DNA from: an uncultured Opitutia bacterium
GTDB lineage: Bacteria > Verrucomicrobiota > Verrucomicrobiia > Opitutales > Opitutaceae
Assembly: GCA_903840415.1 (NCBI GenBank)
Contig: CAIMFY010000114.1
Location: 1-64,000 of the forward strand
Length of the DNA: 64,000 bases
Reading direction: 5' to 3'
Shown: positions 17,925 to 29,200 of the stretch, piece by piece
How the letters are laid out: the number at the start of each line of letters is the position of its first letter
Position numbering within the stretch: position 1 is the first letter of the stretch
Program-made: the position numbers and the translations under genes
The notes under the pieces: model-generated
Databases searched by the model: none
What the model was told of the DNA's origin: nothing
What the model saw: only the letters and a program-made list of their open reading frames with translations

Positions 17925-19652
17925 ATGTCCGAACGTAATCGCGCCTCCCGCCTCCGCCCGTTGCTCCTGCTGGTTTTGCTTGCGTGCGTCCCTGTGATGC
18001 CCGCCGCCGATGCCGCGGCGCCAGTTCCCCCCTCGCAGAATCTCACGATCAATCTCATCCGCCGCCTCGTGCAGCGCGGCGTCCTGCCTCAGGCCGACGC
18101 CGATGATTTGATGAAACTGGCCGAGGCGGACACCGCCGCCGCCAAGGCTGAAGCCGCCGCGCAACCCGCGCCCGCCACCACCGTGGCGACTACTCCCGCC
18201 CCGGCCGCGAGCGACACCGTTCGCGTGACTTACGTGCCCGAGTTCGTGCGGAAACAAATTCGCGACGAGGTGAAGCAGGAAGTCCTCACCCAAGCCCGTG
18301 ACGAACGCTGGGCCGCCCCGCGCAGTTTCCCCGAGTGGGTTTCGCGCTACACGTTTTTCGGCGACTTCCGGCTGCGCGGCGAGGGCATCTTTTATCCGTC
18401 CGGCAACGACAACACCGGCGCCTTTCCTAATTTCAACGCGATCAACACGGGTTCGCCGTTCGATGTCGCCGGCACCGTCTTCTCCCCGCAGAACAACGTC
18501 GACCAGAACCGCCAGCGCGAGCGCCTGCGAGTCCGCCTCGGTGCCGACATCGACATGGGCGAGGGCTACACCACCGGCATCCGCATCGCCACCGGCGAGA
18601 ATAATTCGCCGGTCACCACCAACCAAAGTCTCGGCACCTCGGGTGGTTTTTCAAAATACGCCATTTGGCTCGACCGCGCGTTCATCAAATACCGCTCGGC
18701 CAACTGGTCGATCACCGCCGGCCGGTTCGACAGTCCTTTTTTCGCGACGCAGATGATCTTCGACGAGGATCTCGGGTTCGACGGTGTCGCCGCCGCCGCA
18801 AAGATCGCGGCCGGCGAAAAGCTCAAGCCGTTTGCGACGCTCGGGGCGTTTCCCGTTTTCAACAGCTCGCTCAACTTCTCCTCCATCCAGCCGGCGAAAT
18901 TCAAGAGTCAGGATAAATGGCTCCTCGGCGGTCAGCTCGGCTCCGACGTGCAAGTCTCGAAGGATCTCACGGCCAAGATGGGCGCCGCTTATTATTACTT
19001 CCAAAATATCGCGGGCAAACTCTCGTCGCCGTTCACGCCGGTCAGCGCGCAGGACAATGGTGACACCGACGAAACGCGCCCCGCGTTTGCGCAGACCGGC
19101 AACACCTATTTCCCCCTGCGCAACATCGTCCCGAACGTCCTGAACAATTTCGGCACGATCAACCAGTTTCAATATTTCGGGCTGGCCACGCCGTTCCAGG
19201 AACTCGTGCTGAATGGCCGGCTCGACTACAATCGGCTCGAGCCCATCCAGCTTTCGCTCATCGGCGAGTGGGTGAACAATCTTGCGTTTCACCGCGGCGC
19301 GATCCGCAAGAAGGCGGTCAACAACCTCGGCCCGGGCGGCACCGGCGATTTCGTGGGCGGTCAGAACGGCTGGAACGTCGAGTTCAAACTCGGCTCCGCC
19401 GCCCTCACACAGCGTGGTGATTGGAATGCGTCGCTCGGATACCGCTACCTGCAGTCGGATGCCGTTGTGGACGGATTCACCGACTCCGATTTCGGCAACG
19501 GCGGCACCAACCTCGAGGGCTTCACCCTTGGTGGCTCCTACGCGCTGTCCCACCGCACCTGGCTCAAGCTCCTGTGGATCTCGACCAACAACATCGCCGG
19601 CCCGCGCTACAAAAACGACATCATCCAATTCGACTTCAATGGAAAGTTCTGA
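17925..19652 (+). CDS. putative outer-membrane porin
   Basis: 575 residues from ATG 17925; a TTG at 17901 overlapping tonB is less likely. Signal peptide (LRPLLLLVLLACVPVMPAADA), then a short periplasmic helical segment (LTINLIRRLVQRGVLPQADADDLMKLAEAD, A/P-rich linker), then a barrel beginning FPEWVSRYTFFGDFRLRGEG. The barrel has alternating hydrophobic/aromatic strands, ends in IIQFDFNGKF and has a terminal Phe typical of outer-membrane barrels. It fits the putative porin family found next to ExbB/ExbD/TonB genes in Verrucomicrobia. Substrate unknown; the PstS-like neighbour makes phosphate a testable guess. Confidence 0.75.
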   Translation: MSERNRASRLRPLLLLVLLACVPVMPAADAAAPVPPSQNLTINLIRRLVQRGVLPQADADDLMKLAEADTAAAKAEAAAQPAPATTVATTPAPAASDTVRVTYVPEFVRKQIRDEVKQEVLTQARDERWAAPRSFPEWVSRYTFFGDFRLRGEGIFYPSGNDNTGAFPNFNAINTGSPFDVAGTVFSPQNNVDQNRQRERLRVRLGADIDMGEGYTTGIRIATGENNSPVTTNQSLGTSGGFSKYAIWLDRAFIKYRSANWSITAGRFDSPFFATQMIFDEDLGFDGVAAAAKIAAGEKLKPFATLGAFPVFNSSLNFSSIQPAKFKSQDKWLLGGQLGSDVQVSKDLTAKMGAAYYYFQNIAGKLSSPFTPVSAQDNGDTDETRPAFAQTGNTYFPLRNIVPNVLNNFGTINQFQYFGLATPFQELVLNGRLDYNRLEPIQLSLIGEWVNNLAFHRGAIRKKAVNNLGPGGTGDFVGGQNGWNVEFKLGSAALTQRGDWNASLGYRYLQSDAVVDGFTDSDFGNGGTNLEGFTLGGSYALSHRTWLKLLWISTNNIAGPRYKNDIIQFDFNGKF

Positions 19653-19665
19653 CCCTGCACCCGTC

Positions 19666-20298
19666 ATGATCCGACAACTCACCCTTACTTCCCTGACTCT
19701 GGTCCTCGCTATCGCGTGCGGCGGAGTCCTGCGTGCGGCTGAGGCCGTGGACCCCAACGAAGCCAAGCTGCGGGAAGCCCTCCGCAATGCGACACTCCAA
19801 TTGCGTTCCGCCGAGACCGAGCGCGCTGCGCTTCAATCCGCGTCCGCCGCGCTGGCTGAGGACAAAAAAACACAGGAGGCAAAATTCGAAACGCTGCGCA
19901 AGCAAACCGTCGCCGAGCGCGCCGCCGACGAGAAAATGATTGCCGGTCTCAAAGCTCAGGCCACCGCGCAAGACGCCGAGATCGCGAAACTGAAGGAGGC
20001 ATTGGAGAAATCCGTCGCGGCGGGCAAGCAGGCGGCCGCGCTGGCCGCCGCGAAGGAAACCGATCGCGCCAAGCTCGCCGCCGATCTGGTAGTCCTCCAG
20101 CGCAAGCTCGACGATCGCGAGACCAAGAACCTCGCGCTCTTCAAACTCGGCAACGAAATCCTTACGCGTTACCAGAAGTTCAGCTTCGGCGAGGCGCTCG
20201 CCGCCCGTGAGCCGTTCGTCGGCACGACGCGCACGAAACTCGAAAACCTCGTGCAGGATTATCAGGACAAGCTCCTCGACCAGCGCGCGAAGCCGTGA
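19666..20298 (+). CDS. exported coiled-coil protein of unknown function
   Basis: 210 residues from ATG 19666, 13 bp after the porin. Signal peptide MIRQLTLTSLTLVLAIACGGVLRA, then an almost continuous A/E/K/L/Q coiled coil from about 30 to 165 (EAKLREALRNATLQLRSAET, AEIAKLKEALEKS, KLAADLVVLQRKLDDRE). It ends in a short globular tail (YQKFSFGEALAAREPFVGTTR). The layout recalls the periplasmic coiled-coil partners (for example DUF3450 proteins) encoded with ExbB/ExbD/TonB in proteobacteria, but I do not claim homology. Its stop overlaps the GTG start of the giant exoprotein gene, so the two are co-translated. Confidence 0.75.
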   Translation: MIRQLTLTSLTLVLAIACGGVLRAAEAVDPNEAKLREALRNATLQLRSAETERAALQSASAALAEDKKTQEAKFETLRKQTVAERAADEKMIAGLKAQATAQDAEIAKLKEALEKSVAAGKQAAALAAAKETDRAKLAADLVVLQRKLDDRETKNLALFKLGNEILTRYQKFSFGEALAAREPFVGTTRTKLENLVQDYQDKLLDQRAKP

Positions 20299-23200
20299 GG
20301 AAAAAGGCCCGCATTTTTCAGTCGGGGCGTTTCATCGTCATCAGTGCGCTGGCGGCGAGCCTCTCCGTTCGCGGCGGCGATATCCTCCGCGGCGGAAGTG
20401 CGACCTTCCTCGCCAACGCGCCGGCGGGTGCGAATGGCCCTGCCTCGACGAGCGCCAACTCGCCCCAGCCCACGGCCTCCGACACTCTTGCACGCACCGC
20501 CGCCGCGATTGCGGCCGTGCAGGCGATGCAGGTCGCGGCCCGCGCTGCCGCCACCGCTGGCGCGAACAATCTCGGTGCCGATCCGATTCATCCCGGCAAG
20601 ACTTTGCCCAACGTTCCCGATGGTCTGGTCATCGGCGGATTGCAGCGCGCGACGGGCAACGATACGTTGCTCTGGCAAGGCGCCAGTCTCCCGACGCAGT
20701 CCGTGAGTGGCGGCGCCGCCACCGTCACGATTGCGCAGACCGCGCAGCAGGCGCTGCTCACGTGGCAAACCTTCAACGTCGGCAAAAACACCACGCTGAC
20801 CTTCGACCAAAGCGCCGGCGGCGACAATCAAAGCGAATGGATCGCGTTCAACAAAATCAACGATCCTACCGGCTTGCCGTCGCAAATCCTCGGCTCAATT
20901 CAGGCGGGCGGTCAGGTCTATTTGCTCAACCAAAACGGCATCATCTTCGGCGGCTCGTCGCAAGTGAACACCCACGCCCTGGTCGCGTCGTCGCTCCCGA
21001 TCAACGACAACCTGATCTCGCTTGGCTTGCTCAACAACGCCGACGAGCAATTCCTGTTTTCGTCGCTGCCGATCAATGCCGGTGCCAACGGCACGCCGGC
21101 GTTTAGTCCGGCCGCCGCGCTCACGCCCGACGGCAAGAGCGGCGAAATTACCGTTCAGCTGGGGGCGCAGCTCACGAGCCCGACGACCGCCGAGCACGTT
21201 GGCGGTCGTGTCGCGCTGCTCGGTCCGAACATCACCAATGCTGGCACGATCTCGACGCCCGACGGCCAGACGATTCTCGCCGCCGGTCAGCAGATTGGAC
21301 TCGCCGCCCACGACGGCAACGATCCGACGCTGCGCGGCCTTGATGTTTATGTCGGTGCCGGTGGCGGCACTGTGACCAACGCCGCGGCCGGCATAATCAA
21401 CGCGCCCCGCGCCGACGTGACCCTCGCCGGCAAGTCGATCAACCAACTCGGTGTCGTCTCGAGTTCGACGTCCGTTGCATTCAACGGTCGCATCGATGTT
21501 CTCGCCGACTACAACGCCATGAGCAGCGGCGGTCTCTCGGGTCTTGCGCCGTTTTTTCCGCAGAACACCGGCGTGATCACTTTCGGGCCGAACAGCGTCA
21601 CTCAAGTTCTGCCGGAGCTTACGAGCACGGACCGCGTCGTCGGCTCGCAGCTTGCTCTTGGTTCCCAAGTCAATCTTCAGGCGCTCGCCGTTTATCTGGC
21701 GCCGAAAGCCACGCTGCTCGCGCCGAGCGCCGCGCTGACGATTAGCGCCGGTAATTGGAATCTCACCGGCGCTGGCGCCACGGCGCAGGATTATTTCGCG
21801 TTCACGGGCGGTCAGATTTATCTCGATGCCGGCTCGACTATCGATGTCTCGGGCTCGGCCGATGTGGCGGCGTCGGTGACCGAAAATATCGTCGGAGTCC
21901 AGCTGCGCGGCTCCGAGCTCGCCGACTCGCCGCTCCAGCAAAACGGGCCGCTCCGCGGGCAGACGGTGCTCATCGACATCCGCCAGACCGGCACCTACAA
22001 CGGCCAGACTTGGGTCGGCACCCCGCTGGCTAACACTGCCGGCTACGTCGCGCTCGTCGATCATTCCGTGGGGGAGCTCACCACGAGCGGCGGCTCGGTC
22101 AGCCTGCAGGCGGGCAAATCGGTTGTGCTCCAAACCGGCTCGTCGATCAATGTCTCCGGCGGTTGGATCGACTACGCGGGCGGCAACGTCGCCACGACCA
22201 AACTGCTCGCCGATGGCCATGTGATCGACATTTCGCAGGCGACTCCCGATCGCGTTTACGACGGTATCTACACCGGCACTTCCAGCAGCAGCGATCCGAA
22301 GTGGGGTGTGACCGACACGACGGTCAATCCGCAGCTCCTCGCCAACTTCGATCCGGGTTACACGCAGGGCGGCAGCGGCGGAAAACTGGCGATCACCGCA
22401 CCGGCGATGGCGCTCGATGGCAGCTTGCTTGGCGCCACTTTTTCCGGCCCGCGCCAGCGCACCATCCTCCCGACTCCGAGTGCGCTCACGCTTACCTTCC
22501 AAGGTCAGGATCCTTCGTTGCCGCAGAATCTTTTTCCAAACTACTCGCCGACGCCGCCGGCCATCGTCTTTCAATCCGGGGGCAACGCGACCGCCGTCAG
22601 CGCGTTTTCCGGCACCGGCACCGCGCTGCCCGATGACCGGACGAAAAATGTTTTTCTTTCGCCCACGCTGCTGAGTTCGAGCGGCTTTGGCGTCCTCACG
22701 ATCGACAACAGCGACGGGAGTATTTTGGTGCCGGCCAACGTTTCGCTGGCCTTTCCCGCCGGCGGAACGCTTTCGCTCAGCGCGGCCAACCTCGATCTGC
22801 AGGGGAAGATTTTCGCTCCGGGCGGCAGCCTTAGTTTCACCGTTTACGATCGCTCGAAGTTCGCGGACCGCGCATTGACTGGTGGCACGCAGCCCGCGCC
22901 GGCGCAGCCTGACTCGACACGTGGCAATTTTAACCTCGGCCCGTCCGCCGTGCTCAGCACCGCCGGTTTTTTCGTCGACGATCGATCTGGCTCGGCGACA
23001 GCGAACAGCCTCCCGCTGGTGACGGGCGGCGGCTCCATCTCGATCAATAGTTACACGACGAGTCTCACCAGCGGCAGCATCGTCGATGCATCGGGTGGTG
23101 TGGCCATTGGCGCGAGTGGCAAGGTATCCTATGGCAACGGCGGCAACGTCACGGTCAAAGGCGGACAAGATCCGGCCTTCACATCTCTAATCGGCGGACA

Positions 23201-26200
23201 GCTCAGTTTGCTCGGCACGTTGCAGGCTTTTTCTGGAGCAAAGGGCGGGGCGCTCTCACTGCTGGCGCCGTCCGTGCAGATCGGCGGAACGACGACCAAT
23301 CCCAGCACGCTGTTGCTGGCGCCCACATTTTTCAGCGCCGGCGGTTTCAACAGTTTTTCGATCATCGGACTCGGCGCCGCCACCTCGCAGATTGATCGTT
23401 ACGAGCCAGGCGTGTTGATTGCGCCCGGCACCACCATCGCCCCGGTTATGCTGAGCCGGTTGCTCGCGACTAACACGACCGGCGGCAGCGGTGCTTTCAC
23501 CACTTTGGTGCAACCGGTCGGAGTGCGGGCGCCGGTGAATCTGGCGTTCAGCGCTCCCGGGGTGCGCGATATTTACAACAGCGCGAAACCGCTCGTCGTG
23601 CGGGGCGATCTCGTGTTGGGCGACGGCGCCGTCATCCAAACCGATCCCAAGGGCAGCGTGACGATGAGTGGCGACACCGCCCTCGTGCAGGGCAGTGTCA
23701 TCGCGCCCGGCGGCACCATCTCGATCAGCGGCGGCAAGGACTCCACGCTGCTGTTTGCCGATGCCTCGCAAGCGCTGCCGACCGTCGATCTCGGGGCGAA
23801 TAGTTTTCTCTCCACCGCCGGCATGACGTTGCTGAAGCCCGATCCGCGCGGCTACACCACGGGCGCGGTGTTGCCGGGCGGCGCGATCACTGTGGCCGGC
23901 AACCTCGTGGCCGAATCGGGTGCGAAACTCGACGTTTCCGGTGCGACCGGCGTGCTCGATTTGGCGCCGTCGTTCAGCGCGTTCAACGGCTTAGCGGGGA
24001 CTTCGACCACCGGTTCGCCGGTCGTCGCCACACGCGTCGATAGCAATGGCGGCACGATCAGTCTGACGGGCGCTCAGGAATTGTTTTCCGATGCGACGCT
24101 GCTCGGCGCCGCCGGTGGTCCGTCGGCGCTCGGCGGCAGTCTCTCGATTTCCTCGGGGAAATTTTATCCGCCGGGCACTTCGGCGAGCGCGCAGACTCCG
24201 ATCGATGTCACGCTGACGGTGAAGCAGAGCGGCTCGACGTTGCCGGCACAGTCGCTTCCCGCCGGCCAGTCAGAAATAGGCAATGCTGTGCGCACCACCA
24301 CAGGCGCGGCGATCACCGGGCAGGGTTATTTCGCGGCGGATTCCTTTTTGCGCGGCGGATTTGATGCACTCACACTCAAAGGCACCGTGCAGTTTTCGGG
24401 TGCCGTCACGCTCACTGCGGCGCGCAGTCTTACGGTTGCGACGTCAGGTATTCTGATGGCGGATAGCGCCGTCACGCTCACGGCGCCTTATGTGGCGCTC
24501 GGCACGGCGTTCGCCACGCCGTTGCTGCCACAGGAAATTTTGTCGGCGTTCACGGTCCAGGGGCAGCCGTTCTACGTCGCGCCGAAGAATGGCGCGGGCA
24601 ACCTCTCGGTCGCCGCCAGTTTGATCGATGTCGGTAACCTCTCGCTCCAGAATATTGGCAAGGTCACGCTGGCGGCCGACAACGGCGACATTCGTGGCGA
24701 CGGCACGCTCGATCTGGCCGGCGATCTCACGCTGCGAGCTGGGCAGATTTATCCGCCCAGTGCCGTCAGTTTTAACCTCGTGGCCAATGACTACACGGCT
24801 GCCGGTGTGGCGAAATCCGGTTCGATCACGATCGCGGCATCGGGCACGCGGTCCTTGCCGCTCTCGGCGGGCGGGACGTTAAACGTCTTCGCCTCGACCA
24901 TCACGCAGGGTGGCGTTTTGCGCGCGCCGGTCGGCTCGATCACGGTGGGTTGGGACGGCGCGGGCATGGCTCCGACGGATCTGGTTTCAAATAAAAACGT
25001 GCCGCTCGCGCAACAGGTCACGCTCGCCTCGGGCAGCGTAACCTCCGTGTCCACGATCGATCCGGTGACCGGCAACGCGACGACGATTCCCTACGGCACG
25101 AACCTGAACGGCACGGCCTGGATCGATCCGACGAGCACCGACATCACCGTCGGTGGCACGCCGGAGAAAACCGTCAGCATCTCCGCGCAAAACGTGACCC
25201 AGCAAACCGGCGCGACCATCGATCTCCGCGGCGGCGGCGATCTGTTTGCCTATCGCTGGGTCACGGGCGTGGGTGGCACCAAGGACATCCTGGCGTCGAC
25301 GAGCAGTTTCGCGATTGTGCCGGGTTATCAGGCCGATTACGCGCCGTATGCGCCGTTCAATTCGACGACGCTCAACACGAATCTCGGCGGCGATGCCGGC
25401 TATGTGAACGCCAGTCTCGCGGCGGGCGACCGCGTTTATCTAAGCGGCGGCGCGGGTCTGCCGGCGGGGACTTACACGCTGCTTCCGGCACGCTATGCGC
25501 TGTTGCCCGGCGCGTTCCTGGTCACGCCGAAAAGTGGTGTGCCGCCGACGGGTGCGGTCGCCCAACCGGATGGAGCAAGCGTGGTCGCCGGCTACCGGTT
25601 CAACGATCTCAGTGCCGCGCGCACCGCGGCGCCGCTGGGGGCTGCGTTTGAAGTGGCTCCGCAGTCGGTGGTCCTGGCGCGGGCGGAATACGACCAATCG
25701 CTCGCGAATACTTTCCTGAGTGCGAGTGCGGTCGCACATGATGTCGCCGTGCCGCGGTTGCCGATTGACTCGGGTCAACTGGTGCTGGCCGCGACGCGCG
25801 CGATGACGATTCAAGGGTCGGTCTCGGCGCAGGCCCCGACGGGCGGGCGCGGCGGCCTCGTCGATATCAGCAGCCCCGTGGATATTTTCATTGCTGGTCC
25901 GGGCGCGACCGCACCGCCGGGATCGCTCGTGCTGAATGCGTCCGAGCTGAATGCGTTTGGCGCGGAGAGCCTGTTGATTGGCGGAGTGAGATCGACGACG
26001 ACGGGGGGGACAGCGGTCCAGGTAAACACCGACAATATCACGGTGAACAATTCCGGCGCTGCGCTGACCGGGGCCGAAATCATCCTCGCTTCGAACAAGT
26101 CTCTCACGCTGGCGCCGGGAGCCGCCATCAACCAGACGGCGCCCTTGGCGGCGGCGGCGGATACGCTGATCTTCGGCCACACGACGAATGCCGGCAGCGG

Positions 26201-29200
26201 CGACGGCACGCTCCTGCGCGTGAGTGGCGATGCGACGGCGCAGAGCATGCGCCAAAGCGTGGATAGCTCGGCGGTTCCGTCGATGACCATCGGCGCCGGG
26301 GCGCGTGTCAGCGGCGCGAGTGTCACGCTCGATTCCACGCATGCGACTTCGCTTAACGCGACCGCCTCGATCAGCGGCCAGTCCATCGCACTCGACAGCG
26401 GGCAAATCACGCTGCAACTCGCGAACGCGGGCGCCGTTCCCTTGTCGACCGGTCTCTCGCTTTCCGGTGTGGCGTTGCAAGGTCTCCAAGGCGCGCAATC
26501 GCTTTCGCTGCTCAGCTATTCTTCGATCGATATTTACGGGACGGGCGCGATTGGAGCACTCAATGCCACCGGGCAGCCAGTGCTCGCCAGCCTCGCGCTG
26601 CACGCCGGCGAGATCCGCGGTTTTAACAGCTCGGGCGGCACCGTGACTTTCGCCGCGGGCGACATTCTCCTCGACAACAGCGCAGGCGCTTCGGCGCCGG
26701 GCGCGACGTCTCTGGCGAGCGGCACGCTGGCCTTCAACTCCGGCACGCTGCGCCTGGGCGCAGGCCAACTCTCAATCGACCAATACTCGTCGGTCACATT
26801 CAGCGCCTCGGGCGGTGTGCTAGGGCAGGGGACGGGCGGTCTCGCGGTGCAGGGCAACGTGACCGTGACCGCGCCGCTTTTCACCGGCGCGACGGCGGCC
26901 ACTCAGTCCTTGACGGCGGGCGGCGCACTTACGCTCACGGCCGCAGCTTCAACCGCCACGGTGACGCCGGGCCTCGGCGCGAGCCTGGCCTTCACCGGTG
27001 GGAGCGTGTCCACCAACGGCACGTTCAAGCTGCCGAGCGGCGCGCTGTCGCTGCGCGCCACGAGCGGCGACGTTTCCGTCGGCAGTGGTGGAGCGCTCGA
27101 TGTGAGCGGCACCGCCCAAACGTTCTACGACCTGACGAAATATACCGACGGCGGATACGTCAGCCTCACCGCAGACAAAGGTTCGGTGAATCTAGCCGCC
27201 GGCTCAACCGTCACGGTCGCGGTTCTCTCGGCACAGGCGAATGCCGGCACGATCGACGTGGCGGCCCCGACGAACGTCTTCAACGCGGCCGGCACGATGC
27301 TGGGGCAGGGCGGGGTATTTTCTCTCGATGTGGGTCGTGTGGCTGGCGAGAGTATCGCGGCGCTCAACACCGCGCTCAACACGGGCGGTTTCTCGCTCTC
27401 GCGCTCGATTCGGGTGCGCACCGGCAACGTGGTGCTCGACGGGCTGGCGACCGCGCAAACTTTCAACCTCTCCGCCGACCAAGGCGCGATTACCCTCACA
27501 TCGCACGGCACAATCGACGCATCCGGCGCGACGGGCGGGACGATCGCGTTGGCGGCCGGCAGCAGCGTGACGCTTCAGTCGGGTTCGCGACTCACGGTTG
27601 CAGGCGGCGATTTTAACGATGCGGGCAAAGGCGGTTCCGTTTCCCTCGAGACGCGCGGCCTCAGCGGCGGGGTGGTCGATGTGCAGACTGGCGCGACCAT
27701 CGATTTGTCAGTTGCGAGCAAGACCGCGGGCAGCGCCGCGCTCGGCGATTTTACCGGCACGCTCCAACTGCGCGCTCCGCAGAATGCCGCTAACACCGAC
27801 CTCGCGATCGCGCCAGTTAACGGCACTGTGATCGGCGCCTCAAGCATCGTGCTCGAGGGCTACAAGATTTTCGATCTGAGCTCGGCAACGGGAGCGACGA
27901 TTACCACTGCGGTCGAATCCAGCGTGATGGCAAATGGACTGGCGTTCGCGGGCAATACCGCCGCCATTTCGAATCGTGTGCTGGTCAACAACGGCGCTCT
28001 CGCGGCGGCGATTCACATCCAGCCTGGCGCCGAGATCATCAACCCGCTGGGCGATCTCATGCTCGCCGCCGCTTGGGATCTTTCGACGTTTCGCTTCGGG
28101 CCCAATCAGAGCGAACCCGGCGTGCTCACGCTGCGGGCGGCCGGCAACTTGAATTTCGACTATAGTTACAATGCGGCCACGCGTTCTGCTTCGATCGGTT
28201 CGTTGAGCGACGGTTTCGGTGGCGTATCGAGTTACGGCTTGTGGGATCAGGCGTTGCTCGCGCCCGGCAGCCGGTCGTGGTCTTATCGCCTTGTCGCCGG
28301 CGCCGATTTCACCGCGGCGGATTTCCGGCGCGTCAAGCCGCTCGCCAGTCTCGGGGCCGATTCCGGTTCGCTGCTCCTCGGTCGCAACACGCCGCCGATT
28401 CCGCTCCCCAGTAATCCGAACAGCCCGAACAGCACGTCCAATCTTCGCCAGAACATCATTCCCAATTATTTCGAGGTGATTCGCACGGGCACCGGCAATA
28501 TCGACATCGCGGCGGCGCGCGACGTGCAACTCCTCAACCCGCTCGCGACGATCTACACGGCAGGCACGCAGGCCGGTGCGATGGCCAATTTCGACACCCC
28601 GAGTCTTTCGGATCCCGTGCGCAACAGCCAACTCGGCCCGCTGCAGTCTCCGATTTATCCAGCGCAATACAGTCTGGCGGGCGGCAATCTGAACATTTCG
28701 GCGCAGCGCGATGTCACTCACGCGGTCTTGGACGCGTCGTTGACGACGCTCGTGGCCAACTCGTCGCTGGAGTTGCCAAACAACTGGCTTTACCGCCGCG
28801 GCTACGTCGATCCGGCGACGGGACAATTCGGTGTGACGCATACCAACGGCGAGGTGGCCTCGACCTCGTGGTGGGTTGACTTCAGTAATTTCTTTGAAGG
28901 GGTCGGGGCGCTGGGCGGCGGCAATGTATCGGTCCTCGCCGGACGGAATGTCACGAACATCGATGCGGTAATTCCAACCAATGCGCGCGCTCCGAAGGGC
29001 ACTCCTGATGCGTCGAAACTCGTCGAGCTCGGTGGCGGCGATCTGGTGGTGCGGGCAGGCAGCGACATCGATGGCGGCGTTTTTTATGTCGAGCGCGGCG
29101 ACGGCACGCTCTCGGCGGGTGGTAGCATTCACACGAATGGCACTCGCGCCGCCATCACGCAGTCCGATGCTATCGCGCTCGACAACCAAAAGCTGACCGC

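Noticed and set aside
20895-23168. 757-residue antisense frame inside the giant exoprotein gene
   Set aside because: Arginine-rich, no motif, arises from G+C bias of the repetitive plus-strand coding sequence. The same applies to the frames at 27840-29243 and 29808-31385.
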